DNA of 64,000 nt from CAZGOM01 sp964542875 (GTDB taxonomy: Bacteria > Planctomycetota > Phycisphaerae > Phycisphaerales > Phycisphaeraceae). The notes under the pieces were generated by a model. The model had not been told where the DNA came from and did no database searches. It was given only the letters and a program-made list of their open reading frames with translations. Shown in pieces: positions 9,426-17,932 of the stretch. Numbering within the stretch: position 1 is the stretch's first letter; each line of letters starts with the position of its first letter. Where the stretch lies: positions 22,431 through 86,430 of the forward strand of contig CAZIWA010000005.1 of the NCBI GenBank assembly GCA_964542875.1, read 5' to 3'. Both the position numbers and the translations under genes were made by a program.

Positions 9426-10273
9426 GTCCCTTCCGCAGGCTTATAGGCATGATGCTCGGCGTAAACCCGGCCGCCGGCGCTCTCAGGCAGCTTGATCGAC
9501 CAGAATCCCTGCCCGCATGGGTGCAGGGGCGTCACCAGGCAAGGTGCGCCGGAATTGATATCCGTCACCCTCGCCGGCGCAAGGTCTTCCCGTTCCCAGT
9601 ACCACGGGTAATGCACATGCCCGTGGAGAAACACCACCCGGCCACGTGCTGTCTTGAGCAGTTCCAGCATCTGGTCATGCTCGCGCAGACGGTGGGACCA
9701 ACGCGCCGGACGGTGCCCTTGGGGCTTCCCAAGCGCATAGTGGGTCAGCAGCACCAGGCCTTTATCGGGTTCCAACCGCTCAACGGCTTCCCTGGCGGCC
9801 TGCATCTGCTTGGCGCCCAGCAGCCCCCGGCTGGTGAAAGTCCTGGGCACGCTGGAATTAAGCATCAGCATGGACCATGTGTCGTTGAGCTTGCGCGTCT
9901 GCGGAAACGATGTCGGCAGCACCCCGGGAAACATGGATTCCATGCGCCGCATCACCACCGAGCCCCAGGTGTATCGGTCATGATTGCCGGGAACCATCAC
10001 CGCAGGGTATTTGCCGAGAATACTGGAAAGAATCCGCTTGGCGTCCTTGAATTCCTGCATGGTGGCAACACTGGTCAGGTCTCCGGAAAACACCAGCAGT
10101 TCAGGCTTGAGCGCTGCGGCCCGGTCCAGCAGCGGATCCATCCGTGCCAATTCAAAACGCCGCGACCGGTTAAACCACACATTCAGTTGGCCCAGCATCG
10201 CCTTGCCAAACAACTGCCATGGCAAGGGCCACGTCCGATACACATGAATGTCGCCAATCAATACCAGATGCAT
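9383..10273 (-). CDS. Calcineurin-like metallophosphoesterase
   Basis: A 296-residue protein with the full set of dinuclear-metal motifs: GDIH near the start, SGDLTS, GNHDRY and HGHVHY. Start at ATG 10273 (MHLVLIGDIH) is supported by GAGG six bases upstream; longer readings would add a meaningless N-terminus. No signal peptide is visible. The class includes phosphodiesterases and UDP-diacylglucosamine hydrolase-like enzymes, so the substrate stays open. Its 3' end overlaps the end of the TPR membrane protein gene; the MobA-like gene diverges from it 121 bp away. Confidence 0.88.
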   Translation of the reverse strand: MHLVLIGDIHVYRTWPLPWQLFGKAMLGQLNVWFNRSRRFELARMDPLLDRAAALKPELLVFSGDLTSVATMQEFKDAKRILSSILGKYPAVMVPGNHDRYTWGSVVMRRMESMFPGVLPTSFPQTRKLNDTWSMLMLNSSVPRTFTSRGLLGAKQMQAAREAVERLEPDKGLVLLTHYALGKPQGHRPARWSHRLREHDQMLELLKTARGRVVFLHGHVHYPWYWEREDLAPARVTDINSGAPCLVTPLHPCGQGFWSIKLPESAGGRVYAEHHAYKPAEGTQGGDGWVVTGFGE

Positions 10274-10394
10274 TGAATCCTCATGACCCCAGAACAAAAC
10301 AAACGCCGGGCAGCCAACCCGGATACGATTGCACCACGCCGTGAACCCCAAATCATAACGCTTTTTCACACTCCTTTGAATCTGACAGGCCCTC

Positions 10395-11051
10395 ATGGCT
10401 CCAAGACCGCTGATCCTTTGCGTTCTCGCCGGCGGTGAAAGCCGCCGCTTTGGTCAATCCAAACTGCTGGTCCAGATCGACCAAACCCCCATTCTGTCCT
10501 GGCAGGCAAGCCATCTGGTCAATTGGCGCCCCTTTGGACATCTCCCCCTCCTTTGGTTGAGCCTTCCCTTTGGCAATACCTCCTTACCCCCCGGCCATGA
10601 GCGATACGCAAAGACGATCCGCGACGCCTTCCCCTTTCAGGGCCCGCTCTCGGGCATTAAATCCGTTCTGGATCAAGCCCCTGATTCGGGCCTTATCGCC
10701 TTTGTTCCCGCTGACATGCCCGCGATTCTCCCCCTCCATCTGGACATGGCCCTCTCCGGCATGACCCAATCCCCCGGCGCCACCCGCGCCTGCTTCATTA
10801 GACAGCCGGGCACACCCGACGAACGCATTGAGCCGTTTCCCATGCTCATGGACCTGGCGCACGCCCGGCAAAACGTCACCAACGCACTGGCCAAAGGCAT
10901 CAAAGGCCCCTCCGGCCTGGCCAAAACCCCGGGCACCGGCTGGGTCACCCTCGCCGAAGCTGACGCTCCCGCATTTCAAAGCATCAACACGCCACTGGAC
11001 CTGCAATCCATTGCCAAGACTCTCGGTAAGCCCGTCACAATCGGCACTTGA
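10395..11051 (+). CDS. MobA-like nucleotidyltransferase (molybdenum cofactor guanylyltransferase family)
   Basis: A 218-residue protein with the N-terminal nucleotide-binding signature LAGGESRRFGQSK and the metal-binding VPADMP segment of MobA-like NTP transferases. MobA attaches GMP to molybdopterin. Near relatives act on sugar phosphates or MoCo-CMP, so the exact nucleotide cannot be read from sequence. No other molybdopterin gene is in the window, although the MopB-like part of ActB (29025-32162) belongs to a family that normally lacks the cofactor. Start at ATG 10395 is 121 bp from the divergent phosphoesterase; the ribosome-binding site is weak. Confidence 0.8.
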   Translation: MAPRPLILCVLAGGESRRFGQSKLLVQIDQTPILSWQASHLVNWRPFGHLPLLWLSLPFGNTSLPPGHERYAKTIRDAFPFQGPLSGIKSVLDQAPDSGLIAFVPADMPAILPLHLDMALSGMTQSPGATRACFIRQPGTPDERIEPFPMLMDLAHARQNVTNALAKGIKGPSGLAKTPGTGWVTLAEADAPAFQSINTPLDLQSIAKTLGKPVTIGT

Positions 11052-11151
11052 GCAAATATTCAACAACCAATAGACAAGTACGCTTCCCCATTCATTATTT
11101 CATTCATATATTAATTTAAGTAATCCACAAACCACTCAAAAGGACAGCACC

Positions 11152-12705
11152 GTGCAACACACATTGCTAGCCATCGATGATGTCTCCCTCCCCTACCGTA
11201 AACATGTCTGCCTTTATCTCACCAACCCCACAGTCCGAGTTCAGCCCGTGCTGGAGCCCGGCCCGGCCGACTCCAACTCGCCCGACAACCTCGCAACCCA
11301 CTTCTACGGCACCGTGCTCTACGACAACGGCACTTTCCGGATGTGGTACTACGCCTGCCACCGCGGCATCAATCCTGACTGGTCTGAGCTTAAAGCCCGG
11401 CAGATCGTCAAAAAGCCAGGCTGGCTGATGGGCATCAAAGAAGGCTTTGAAGTTTTTCAAGGCCCGCTCTGCTATGCAGAAAGCAATGACGGCATCACAT
11501 GGAAAAAACCTGCTCTGGGTCAGGTACTCTTCAAAGGTTCAAAAGAAAACAACGCGCTGAACCTGCCTCACACACTCGCTTCCGGCGCGGCAGTCATCAA
11601 AGACGAAGCCGACCCGGACCCGGCCCGCCGATACAAAATGGTTTACCAGTATTTCCCGGACCAAACCAGCCCCGTGATCCCCGAATACGGCACGCTGCCC
11701 AGCATGGCTTGTGCTGTTTCACCCGATGGCCTGAATTGGACCGTCACGGCATTGCCGTTCATTAATCAATTCGTTGAACATTGCTCCTTTATCCGCCACA
11801 ACGGGCAGTACATCGTCCATTACCAGACGTTTCCCGGCAGTTCTTCCTCAGGTGTCTACAACCCCGGCGCCACCGCAGGCGGACGCACCGGCACCGCACG
11901 CGCCACGTTCGACTTTGACCATTGGCCGGACCTCTGGAGCGTGGCCTTTGCACTCCCCGAACCTGTCGACCCCGCCAGGCGAGGCGGAGTCTTTCCCTAC
12001 GATCAAGTCCACCTTGGCGTCGGCGCGGCCAGCCTCGGCAACGTCTGTGTCGGCGTTTACGGCCTCTGGCACAGCCAGGCCTTCACCGCCGACTTCGCCA
12101 AAATCACCTGCGATCTGGGCCTTGTCGTCTCCAACGACGGTATCCATTTCCGGGAGGTCGATGTGGCGCCCGGCTCTCCATTCATCCGGCATAAGGACTC
12201 ACAAGCGGCCCCTGCAGTCGGCCATGAATTCAACACCATCCTCTGCCAGGGCAACGGCATCCTGAACGTCGGTGATGAGACACGCATCTATCACGGCCGC
12301 TGGCGCAACGCCGGGCTAAATGCGCAAGACATCGCCGCCCATTACCGGGCGGAAGTAGCGCTCGCCACTTTGCCCCGCGACCGATGGGGCGCGCTGGGCC
12401 TGAACCCGAAAGTCGAATCAGGAACCATCGCATCCCTTCCTGTCGAAATCACGCTGCACCACACCCAAGTCGCGCTAAACGCTGACGGCGCATCAGGCAT
12501 CCTTATCGATCTTCTGGATGAAAAACTGCGCCCCATCCCAGGCTTTGACTCTGGTCAAACCCAGGAACTCCAGGGCCTCAACTGCCCAGTGCATTGGAAT
12601 GGACGCTCCCTCAAAGAACTCGTCGGACAAAAGGTCTGCGTTCAGGCCCGGCTCAAACGCGTCGATAAAACTCAGCCTCGCCTCTTCGCCATTTATGTCC
12701 AATGA
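11152..12705 (+). CDS. Five-bladed beta-propeller protein (glycoside hydrolase 32/43-like fold)
   Basis: GTG start at 11152 with AAAGGA seven bases upstream; 517 residues, no signal peptide. Repeated 'S-x-DG-[IL]-x-[WF]' blade motifs (ESNDGITWKKP, VSPDGLNWTV, VSNDGIHFRE) and single acidic residues in the blades resemble proteins of the GH43/GH32 propeller class often annotated as glycosyl hydrolase-like in Planctomycetes. Catalytic acids cannot be assigned with confidence. The last 100 residues form a separate beta-rich domain. The AT-rich 100 bp upstream (11052-11151) is the likely promoter. The lipoprotein gene follows 32 bp later. Confidence 0.72.
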   Translation: MQHTLLAIDDVSLPYRKHVCLYLTNPTVRVQPVLEPGPADSNSPDNLATHFYGTVLYDNGTFRMWYYACHRGINPDWSELKARQIVKKPGWLMGIKEGFEVFQGPLCYAESNDGITWKKPALGQVLFKGSKENNALNLPHTLASGAAVIKDEADPDPARRYKMVYQYFPDQTSPVIPEYGTLPSMACAVSPDGLNWTVTALPFINQFVEHCSFIRHNGQYIVHYQTFPGSSSSGVYNPGATAGGRTGTARATFDFDHWPDLWSVAFALPEPVDPARRGGVFPYDQVHLGVGAASLGNVCVGVYGLWHSQAFTADFAKITCDLGLVVSNDGIHFREVDVAPGSPFIRHKDSQAAPAVGHEFNTILCQGNGILNVGDETRIYHGRWRNAGLNAQDIAAHYRAEVALATLPRDRWGALGLNPKVESGTIASLPVEITLHHTQVALNADGASGILIDLLDEKLRPIPGFDSGQTQELQGLNCPVHWNGRSLKELVGQKVCVQARLKRVDKTQPRLFAIYVQ

Positions 12706-12737
12706 ATCAAGGCGGGCTCCGGGTACAGTAACCCCTG

Positions 12738-13364
12738 ATGTTTCTACACCTTCCCATTAAGATCGTTTTCCCCCGCCCCGCCGAGTGGGTGCTATTGGCA
12801 CTCGCCATGCTGTGTTTTCCTGCATGTGCAAGCGATCCCAAGCCTGCTCGCACGACTCAAGTGGAACCTGAGATCACCATCACGCTCCAACCGGCAGAGA
12901 CAAACGACGCCGTCATCTACACCATCGAAAACAACTCAGACACGCCCCTGGTTTTGAAGGCGCCCATCATCATCCAGCCGGTGAATGTGGTGTTTACTGG
13001 TCCATATGCCACGCAAATGGTGGCGCTGAAATTCCTGCCGATCAAGGGAACCAACGCCCCCATCAACATCCAGATATCCCAACTGGTGATTGACAGCCTC
13101 AAGGCCAATCAGATTTACATCCTCACCTATCAAAAAGACGGAACTCTTGATCCGTCAGCCGGCCAGTCCATGCAGGCCCCGCCCATTCCCATTCCTGTGG
13201 GGACCAACCAGCAATATCAAGCGCAGGTGTGGGCGGAGGATATCGCCCCCTCGCTGGAAGACGGCCCTATCTACGCAACCATGGTGATCCGCCTGGAGAA
13301 AAACAACCTCAGTGCGCAAAACCGGTTCATTCAAAGCAATTGGATCAAGATCGCGCCGCAGTAA
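12738..13364 (+). CDS. Putative lipoprotein of unknown function
   Basis: The 208-residue product has an N-terminal hydrophobic segment ending in the lipobox FPAC (Cys about residue 31), so it should be lipid-anchored outside the cytoplasm. The rest looks beta-rich with a 'YTIENNSDTPLVL' stretch typical of immunoglobulin-like exported domains. No family recognised. It lies 32 bp after the beta-propeller gene and 165 bp before the bd-like oxidase operon. No clear ribosome-binding site precedes ATG 12738. Confidence 0.65.
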   Translation: MFLHLPIKIVFPRPAEWVLLALAMLCFPACASDPKPARTTQVEPEITITLQPAETNDAVIYTIENNSDTPLVLKAPIIIQPVNVVFTGPYATQMVALKFLPIKGTNAPINIQISQLVIDSLKANQIYILTYQKDGTLDPSAGQSMQAPPIPIPVGTNQQYQAQVWAEDIAPSLEDGPIYATMVIRLEKNNLSAQNRFIQSNWIKIAPQ

Positions 13365-13476
13365 ATCGCCCCGGCACGTGCGACACATTCCACCACCCGA
13401 CGAATGCTTAACCAAGCTACAATGCCACCAGCGATTGACGCAGTGTTGGTATGGGATCGCGACCGTTAGAAAACAG

Positions 13477-13494
13477 GCCCTCCGTGTAGAGGGC
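13477..13494. other. Leader hairpin upstream of the bd-like oxidase operon
   Basis: A perfect 6-bp stem GCCCTC/GAGGGC with a six-base loop lies 35 bp before the first ATG of the operon. It could be a 5'UTR element or chance; there is no T run. Confidence 0.3.
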
Positions 13495-13529
13495 TCCGCT
13501 TCAGTCAGACACCCGGAGCGACGGCCAAC

Positions 13530-15164
13530 ATGGACCCCATTTACTACCCGATGAATGACTACGGCCCCGTCATGAAGGGCATGGTCATCGGCAGCCTCGG
13601 GATTCTCCACGTCTTTCTCGCCCAGTTCGCCATCGGCGGCGGGCTCCTCATGTGCTACATGCAGTACCTTGCCATGTCCGGCAAGGAACCCCTGGCACGC
13701 ATCTTCGTCGACAGCTACTTCAAAGCCCTCATCCTCATCAGCTTCGTGTTGGGCGCCCTCACCGGCGTGGGCATGTGGTTCATCAGCATTCAGGTCAGCC
13801 CCGTCACCATCGGGCTCATGGTCAAACAGTTCCACTGGATCTGGGCCATCGAATGGACATTCTTCTCTCTGGAAGTGGTCGCGGGCTATTCCTTCTACCG
13901 CTACAGCAAATACCTCAACGACCGAACGCGTATGGCCACGCTGGTGCTCTACAGTGTCGCCAGCTTCATGAGCCTGTTCTGGATCAACGGCATCCTTTCC
14001 TGGCAGCTCACGCCCGGGATGTATGACTTTGCGCAAAACAGCCCCGGGAACGTCTGGATCGGTTTTTTCAATCCCGGCTTTTGGCCGCAGTTGATCTTCA
14101 GGACACTGGTGTGCCTCACCCTCGCCGGGCTGGCCGGATGCGTCGTGGTCAACACCATGACCGAACTGGACCGGGAGCAAAAAACCAAGCTCATCAATAA
14201 GTGTTCCCACTTCCTCCTGGGCATGGCGCTGATGCCTTTCGTAGGCATGTGGTTTCTGGCGATTCTTCCGGAAGACAGCCGGTCCTACGTGCTGGGCGGC
14301 TCGGCCGCGATGACGCAGTTCTTCATGATCGCCGTCTGCGCATCCCTTCTCATCGGCGGCTACGCCGTCATCGCACTCTTTCGCCAAAAGCTGTACATCA
14401 ACGGAGCCACCGCCACACTGCTCCTGGCCTTGGCCTTTGGCGCCACCGGCGGCGGAGAGTTTGTCCGTGAAGGCGTCCGCAAACCCTTCACCGTGCGAAA
14501 CTACCTCTACGCCAACGCCATCGATGTGAATTCCGTCGCCAAACTCCGGGCGGAAGGCTCCGTCAAAAACGACCCTTACCCGCTGCGAAACGAAGCCAGC
14601 TACCCCAACTCGCAAGTGATCCAGGGAGCAAAGGTTTTCCGCTTTCAATGCAGCGTCTGTCATACGCTAGACGGCGCCAACGGCCTTGTGGGTTTGACCA
14701 CCTCATGGTCAATCGAACAGCAGCGGATGAATATCTCCAAGCTCCAGCAAACCAAGACTTTCATGCCGCCTTTCGCCGGCACGCCGCAGGATGTTGAAGC
14801 CATTGTGCAGTTCCTCCGATGGAACTCTCAGGGCCAGCCCAAAGAATGGGAACGCACCGACTACGGCGCAAACCGCGCGCCGTTTGAACAAATCAAATCA
14901 TGGCTCGATGAAGCCGGCATCGACTCTGGCATTCACCTCATGCCCAAGACACCCGGCGCGCCTGACGCGGGCCAACCCCCTGCCCCTGCACTCGTTCCTT
15001 CCCGATCCAACGCTCCAGCGCCGGCGCCCGCCCCAATCATCAGCGCCCCTGCAACTGCGTCTTCCAAGCCTGATGCGGCCGCCCCCGCCACTCAACCTAC
15101 GACCCAACCGGCCACCCAGCCCGCAATACCCGCGACCAAACCCGCAAGGAAGGGCAGGCGATGA
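13530..15164 (+). CDS. Cytochrome bd superfamily subunit I-like protein with C-terminal cytochrome c domain
   Basis: 544 residues with about nine membrane segments. By eye it aligns with CydA: His27 in ILHVFLAQ (heme d/b595-side ligand position), the acidic pair Glu108 and Glu115 in AIEWTFFSLE, a conserved SLFWINGILSWQ stretch, and E314-x-x-R317-x-P in place of the CydA EVGRQPW motif. The loop where CydA has its long quinol-binding Q-loop is only a few residues. The position of the heme b558 ligand (His186 in E. coli) appears to be Arg (IFRT). A heme c motif CSVCH is at 374-378 with a distal Met region (TFMPPF), followed by a Pro/Ala/Thr-rich tail. It likely takes electrons from cytochrome c rather than quinol (inference). 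The next gene overlaps by ATGA. Confidence 0.8.
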   Translation: MDPIYYPMNDYGPVMKGMVIGSLGILHVFLAQFAIGGGLLMCYMQYLAMSGKEPLARIFVDSYFKALILISFVLGALTGVGMWFISIQVSPVTIGLMVKQFHWIWAIEWTFFSLEVVAGYSFYRYSKYLNDRTRMATLVLYSVASFMSLFWINGILSWQLTPGMYDFAQNSPGNVWIGFFNPGFWPQLIFRTLVCLTLAGLAGCVVVNTMTELDREQKTKLINKCSHFLLGMALMPFVGMWFLAILPEDSRSYVLGGSAAMTQFFMIAVCASLLIGGYAVIALFRQKLYINGATATLLLALAFGATGGGEFVREGVRKPFTVRNYLYANAIDVNSVAKLRAEGSVKNDPYPLRNEASYPNSQVIQGAKVFRFQCSVCHTLDGANGLVGLTTSWSIEQQRMNISKLQQTKTFMPPFAGTPQDVEAIVQFLRWNSQGQPKEWERTDYGANRAPFEQIKSWLDEAGIDSGIHLMPKTPGAPDAGQPPAPALVPSRSNAPAPAPAPIISAPATASSKPDAAAPATQPTTQPATQPAIPATKPARKGRR

Positions 15165-16294
15165 CAAAGCTCTTCCCATTGATGCACCCATGGTCCACAC
15201 AGCTCTACCTGTGGCTGCTGATTGGCACGCTGGTTTTGCACGTGGTGTTCATGAACTATGTGCTGGCCGGCTCGCTTTACCTGGCCGTGGTTTCCATCTT
15301 CCGCGGCAAGAACAACGAACGGTTCAATTCCCCAGGCGCCAAGACTCTGCGCGACTGGATGACCTTCTACATCAGCGCCGCCATCACCGCGGGCATTGCG
15401 CCCCTGTTGTTCATCCAGATTCTGTATCAAAAGCATTTCTACACGGCGAATCTCCTTCTGTTTAACCGGTGGATGCTCATCCTCCCGGTGCTGCTGATCG
15501 GCTTCTACCTGTGTTACGTGATCAAGAGCAAGCGCGCCCTCACGCTGCCTGACTGGGTGATCGCCACCGTCACCATCGGCGCAGCGGTCTGCTTCCTGTT
15601 CACCGGGCTGAGCTGGACGGAAAACTACCTCATCAGCGTGGCCAAACAGGAAACCTGGCAGGCCTACTATCTGAATCCGCCTCGGTATTTAAGCAATGGT
15701 GAATCCCTGTTTCGCCTGGGCATGTGGGTGATCGGCGCCCTGCCCACGCTCAGCGCCATCCTTGGCTGGCAGCTCTGGTACTACCAGAAGTACGACCGGC
15801 AGGAGATCCCCCGCGCCCAGACCCGCCTGCTGGCGGTGCTGGCCATCGTCGGCCTGCTGGTGTCCGGGATCATCGGCTTTGTCTACTATTCCAACGACCA
15901 GTACATCTCTCAGGTGGTCAAGCTCTACCTGACCAACACCACCTGCAAGCTGTACATCGTCGGCGTCATCATCGGCATGGTGTTCACCCTCTCAGGCTGG
16001 ATTGTTCAGTGGATGCGCTGGCGGCTCTGGGCGCCGGCACTCTCTGTGGCCACCGCAGGCAGCCTCCTGACCATTACCTGCGCCACCATCCTGCGTGAAG
16101 CCGTCCGTGCGCAAAAGGTCCAAATCATGGATCTTTATGAGCAACACAACCAGGCCACCCAGATCGGCGGGCTCGGTGCGTTTGTCTTCTTCCTCCTCCT
16201 GAACCTGCTATGCATCTTCATCTGCTTCCTCATCGTCCGGCAGGCTCTGAAAAACAAGGCGCAGGCAGACAACCACCCGCCCAAAAACGAGTAA
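15161..16294 (+). CDS. Second membrane subunit of the bd-like complex (CydA-paralogue, CydA'-like)
   Basis: 377 residues with about nine membrane segments; translationally coupled to the upstream gene through a 4-bp ATGA overlap. It is not a typical CydB. It shares a VLHVVFMNYVLAGSL segment with the ILHVFLAQFAIGGGL segment of subunit I, and LREAVRAQ with its VREGVRKP, so it looks like a diverged CydA duplicate that replaces CydB. The second acidic motif of CydA is not evident. No heme c motif. The two subunits probably form a heterodimer in the membrane; whether it reduces oxygen or only moves electrons cannot be told. Confidence 0.75.
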   Translation: MTKLFPLMHPWSTQLYLWLLIGTLVLHVVFMNYVLAGSLYLAVVSIFRGKNNERFNSPGAKTLRDWMTFYISAAITAGIAPLLFIQILYQKHFYTANLLLFNRWMLILPVLLIGFYLCYVIKSKRALTLPDWVIATVTIGAAVCFLFTGLSWTENYLISVAKQETWQAYYLNPPRYLSNGESLFRLGMWVIGALPTLSAILGWQLWYYQKYDRQEIPRAQTRLLAVLAIVGLLVSGIIGFVYYSNDQYISQVVKLYLTNTTCKLYIVGVIIGMVFTLSGWIVQWMRWRLWAPALSVATAGSLLTITCATILREAVRAQKVQIMDLYEQHNQATQIGGLGAFVFFLLLNLLCIFICFLIVRQALKNKAQADNHPPKNE

Positions 16295-16368
16295 AATGAC
16301 TCAACGGACCCGCAACGATCCGTCTCCCTCTGACCAGACCCTGGACCCCCAGACCGTAGACCCCACTC

Positions 16369-16941
16369 ATGAGCTGGATCGAAAACCGATTTGAAGAAGG
16401 CTTGATCGTCACCAGCGTGGACACCGCCATCAACTGGGCGCGTTCCAACAGCATCTGGCCCATGACGTTCGGCTTGGCCTGCTGCGCCATTGAAATGATG
16501 TCCTTCGGCGCTTCCCGCTACGACGTTGACCGGTTCGGCTCCGGCGCTTACCGCGCCACCCCCCGCCAGGCGGACCTGATGATCGTCGCCGGCACCGTCA
16601 CCTACAAAATGGCCTCGCGCCTGCAGCGTCTGTACAACCAGATGCCCGATCCCAAGTACGTCATCGCCATGGGTGCCTGCACCGTCGGCGGCGGCCCCTA
16701 TTTCAAATATGGCTACCACGTCGTCAAAGGCGTCGACCTGATCGTCCCCGTCGATGTCTACGTACCCGGCTGTCCGCCCCGGCCCGAAGCGCTCATGGAA
16801 GGCCTCATGCGCCTCCAAGACAAAATCCGCAGGCAAACCATCGCACGCGAAAAACCCATCCCCACCATCATGCCCGCAGAAGCCATCATCACACCCATGC
16901 CCGGCGTTGCTGACTTGGCCCTGCCGATTCAAACAGCCTGA
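16369..16941 (+). CDS. nuoB: NADH-quinone oxidoreductase subunit B, solitary
   Basis: 190 residues, normal length for NuoB/PSST. All four ligands of the [4Fe-4S] cluster N2 are present: Cys38-Cys39 in GLACCAIE, Cys104 in GACTVGGG and Cys135 in PGCPPRP. The family passes electrons from cluster N2 to quinone in complex I. Here it stands alone: the rest of the nuo operon is not in the window, and the neighbours are the bd-like complex (75 bp upstream) and a PhyH-like gene. No strong ribosome-binding site precedes ATG 16369, so it may be read through from the operon upstream. Confidence 0.9.
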   Translation: MSWIENRFEEGLIVTSVDTAINWARSNSIWPMTFGLACCAIEMMSFGASRYDVDRFGSGAYRATPRQADLMIVAGTVTYKMASRLQRLYNQMPDPKYVIAMGACTVGGGPYFKYGYHVVKGVDLIVPVDVYVPGCPPRPEALMEGLMRLQDKIRRQTIAREKPIPTIMPAEAIITPMPGVADLALPIQTA

Positions 16942-17055
16942 TTATTTTTAGATTCCGAATTGATGTTTTTGTCGCAATCCGACATGCTGTTGCGTTGTCA
17001 TTTCATGCAGACCATTTTCCGGCCACTGTAATAGTCGTTAAGCAAAGGACACCTC

Positions 17056-17814
17056 ATGCACCTGACTCAAGACCAAATCCTTCAGTACCACAACGATGGC
17101 TATACCATCGTCGAAAACCTCTTCACACCTGAAGAAGTCGACGTCCTCATCAAACAAATCAACATCGACGACCCCAAAGCAGGCGGCTTCTCCGACGGCG
17201 GCGGCAAAGCCGCGCGCCTGGCCTTCTGGTGGGAAACACAATCCACCATCTGGGGCGCTGCATCCCGCCACCCCAACGTCTTAAACGCCGTCCGCATCCT
17301 CATGCAGGAAGACGTCGCTTTCTTCCACGGAAAAGTCACCCTTAAGGAAGCACGCACAGGCGGTGCCTGGGAATGGCACCAGGATTACGGCTACTGGTAC
17401 GACCAGGGCTTCGTCTTTCCGCGGATGATGAGCGTGAGCGTGTCTCTGGACACAAACACCATCGAAAACGGCTGTATGCAGCTCCTCAAAGGCACTCATA
17501 AGCTCGGCCGCATCAACCACGGCCGTGTGGGCAGTCAGACCGGTGTAGACCCTGATCGGCTTAAAGCCATCACACCCTATTTTGAAAATGTCCCCGCGAT
17601 CATGAAGCCCGGCGCCGGACTCTTCTTCCATTGCAACACCCTGCACGCATCATCCGCGAACCAGTCCGACAAGCATCGGCGCAACTTCATCATGTGCTAC
17701 AACGCCGTAAACAATCCTCAAATCCCCATGGCGCACGGAGCGGAAAACTTCCCTTGCCCCGTAGGATCTCCTGATGTGATTCTGGACTTCGCTAAAAACC
17801 TGGCGACGGTGTGA
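17056..17814 (+). CDS. Phytanoyl-CoA dioxygenase (PhyH) family protein
   Basis: 252 residues; start at ATG 17056 with AAAGGA eight bases upstream. The Fe(II)-binding HxD is in WEWHQDYGYWYDQG, followed by SVSVSLDTNTIENGCMQ and a distal histidine in FFHCNTLHASSAN with an arginine (RRNFIMCYN) for 2-oxoglutarate. This matches the ectoine-hydroxylase-like/PhyH fold. It is distinct in length and loops from the relative at 3988-4887. It ends in an extended terminator structure shared with the convergent COX3-like gene. Substrate unknown. Confidence 0.87.
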   Translation: MHLTQDQILQYHNDGYTIVENLFTPEEVDVLIKQINIDDPKAGGFSDGGGKAARLAFWWETQSTIWGAASRHPNVLNAVRILMQEDVAFFHGKVTLKEARTGGAWEWHQDYGYWYDQGFVFPRMMSVSVSLDTNTIENGCMQLLKGTHKLGRINHGRVGSQTGVDPDRLKAITPYFENVPAIMKPGAGLFFHCNTLHASSANQSDKHRRNFIMCYNAVNNPQIPMAHGAENFPCPVGSPDVILDFAKNLATV

Positions 17815-17856
17815 ACATCAACATCCCGTGTCCTGTGTCAAAGACAAGATAAAGAT

Positions 17857-17900
17857 AAAGAGGTCCGGAGTTTCGGCTCCAGACCTCTTTCTTGTTTTTT
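17857..17900. terminator. Bidirectional terminator with nested flanking inverted repeat
   Basis: The core stem AAAGAGGTCCGGAG / CTCCAGACCTCTTT has a six-base loop and is followed by CTTGTTTTTT. Outer arms at 17827-17839 and 17908-17920 are inverted copies of CGTGTCCTG[TA]GTC with one mismatch, giving a longer nested hairpin between convergent genes. Confidence 0.75.
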
Positions 17901-17932
17901 GACACGGGACTCAGGACACGCGACGACTCTTC

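Noticed and set aside
10395..11051. Molybdenum enzyme operon around the MobA-like gene
   Set aside because: No other molybdopterin genes adjoin it; ActB is a cofactor-free relative.
13155..14663. Open frame of 502 codons antisense to the bd-like gene
   Set aside because: Overlaps a well-supported membrane-protein gene; composition is shadow-like.
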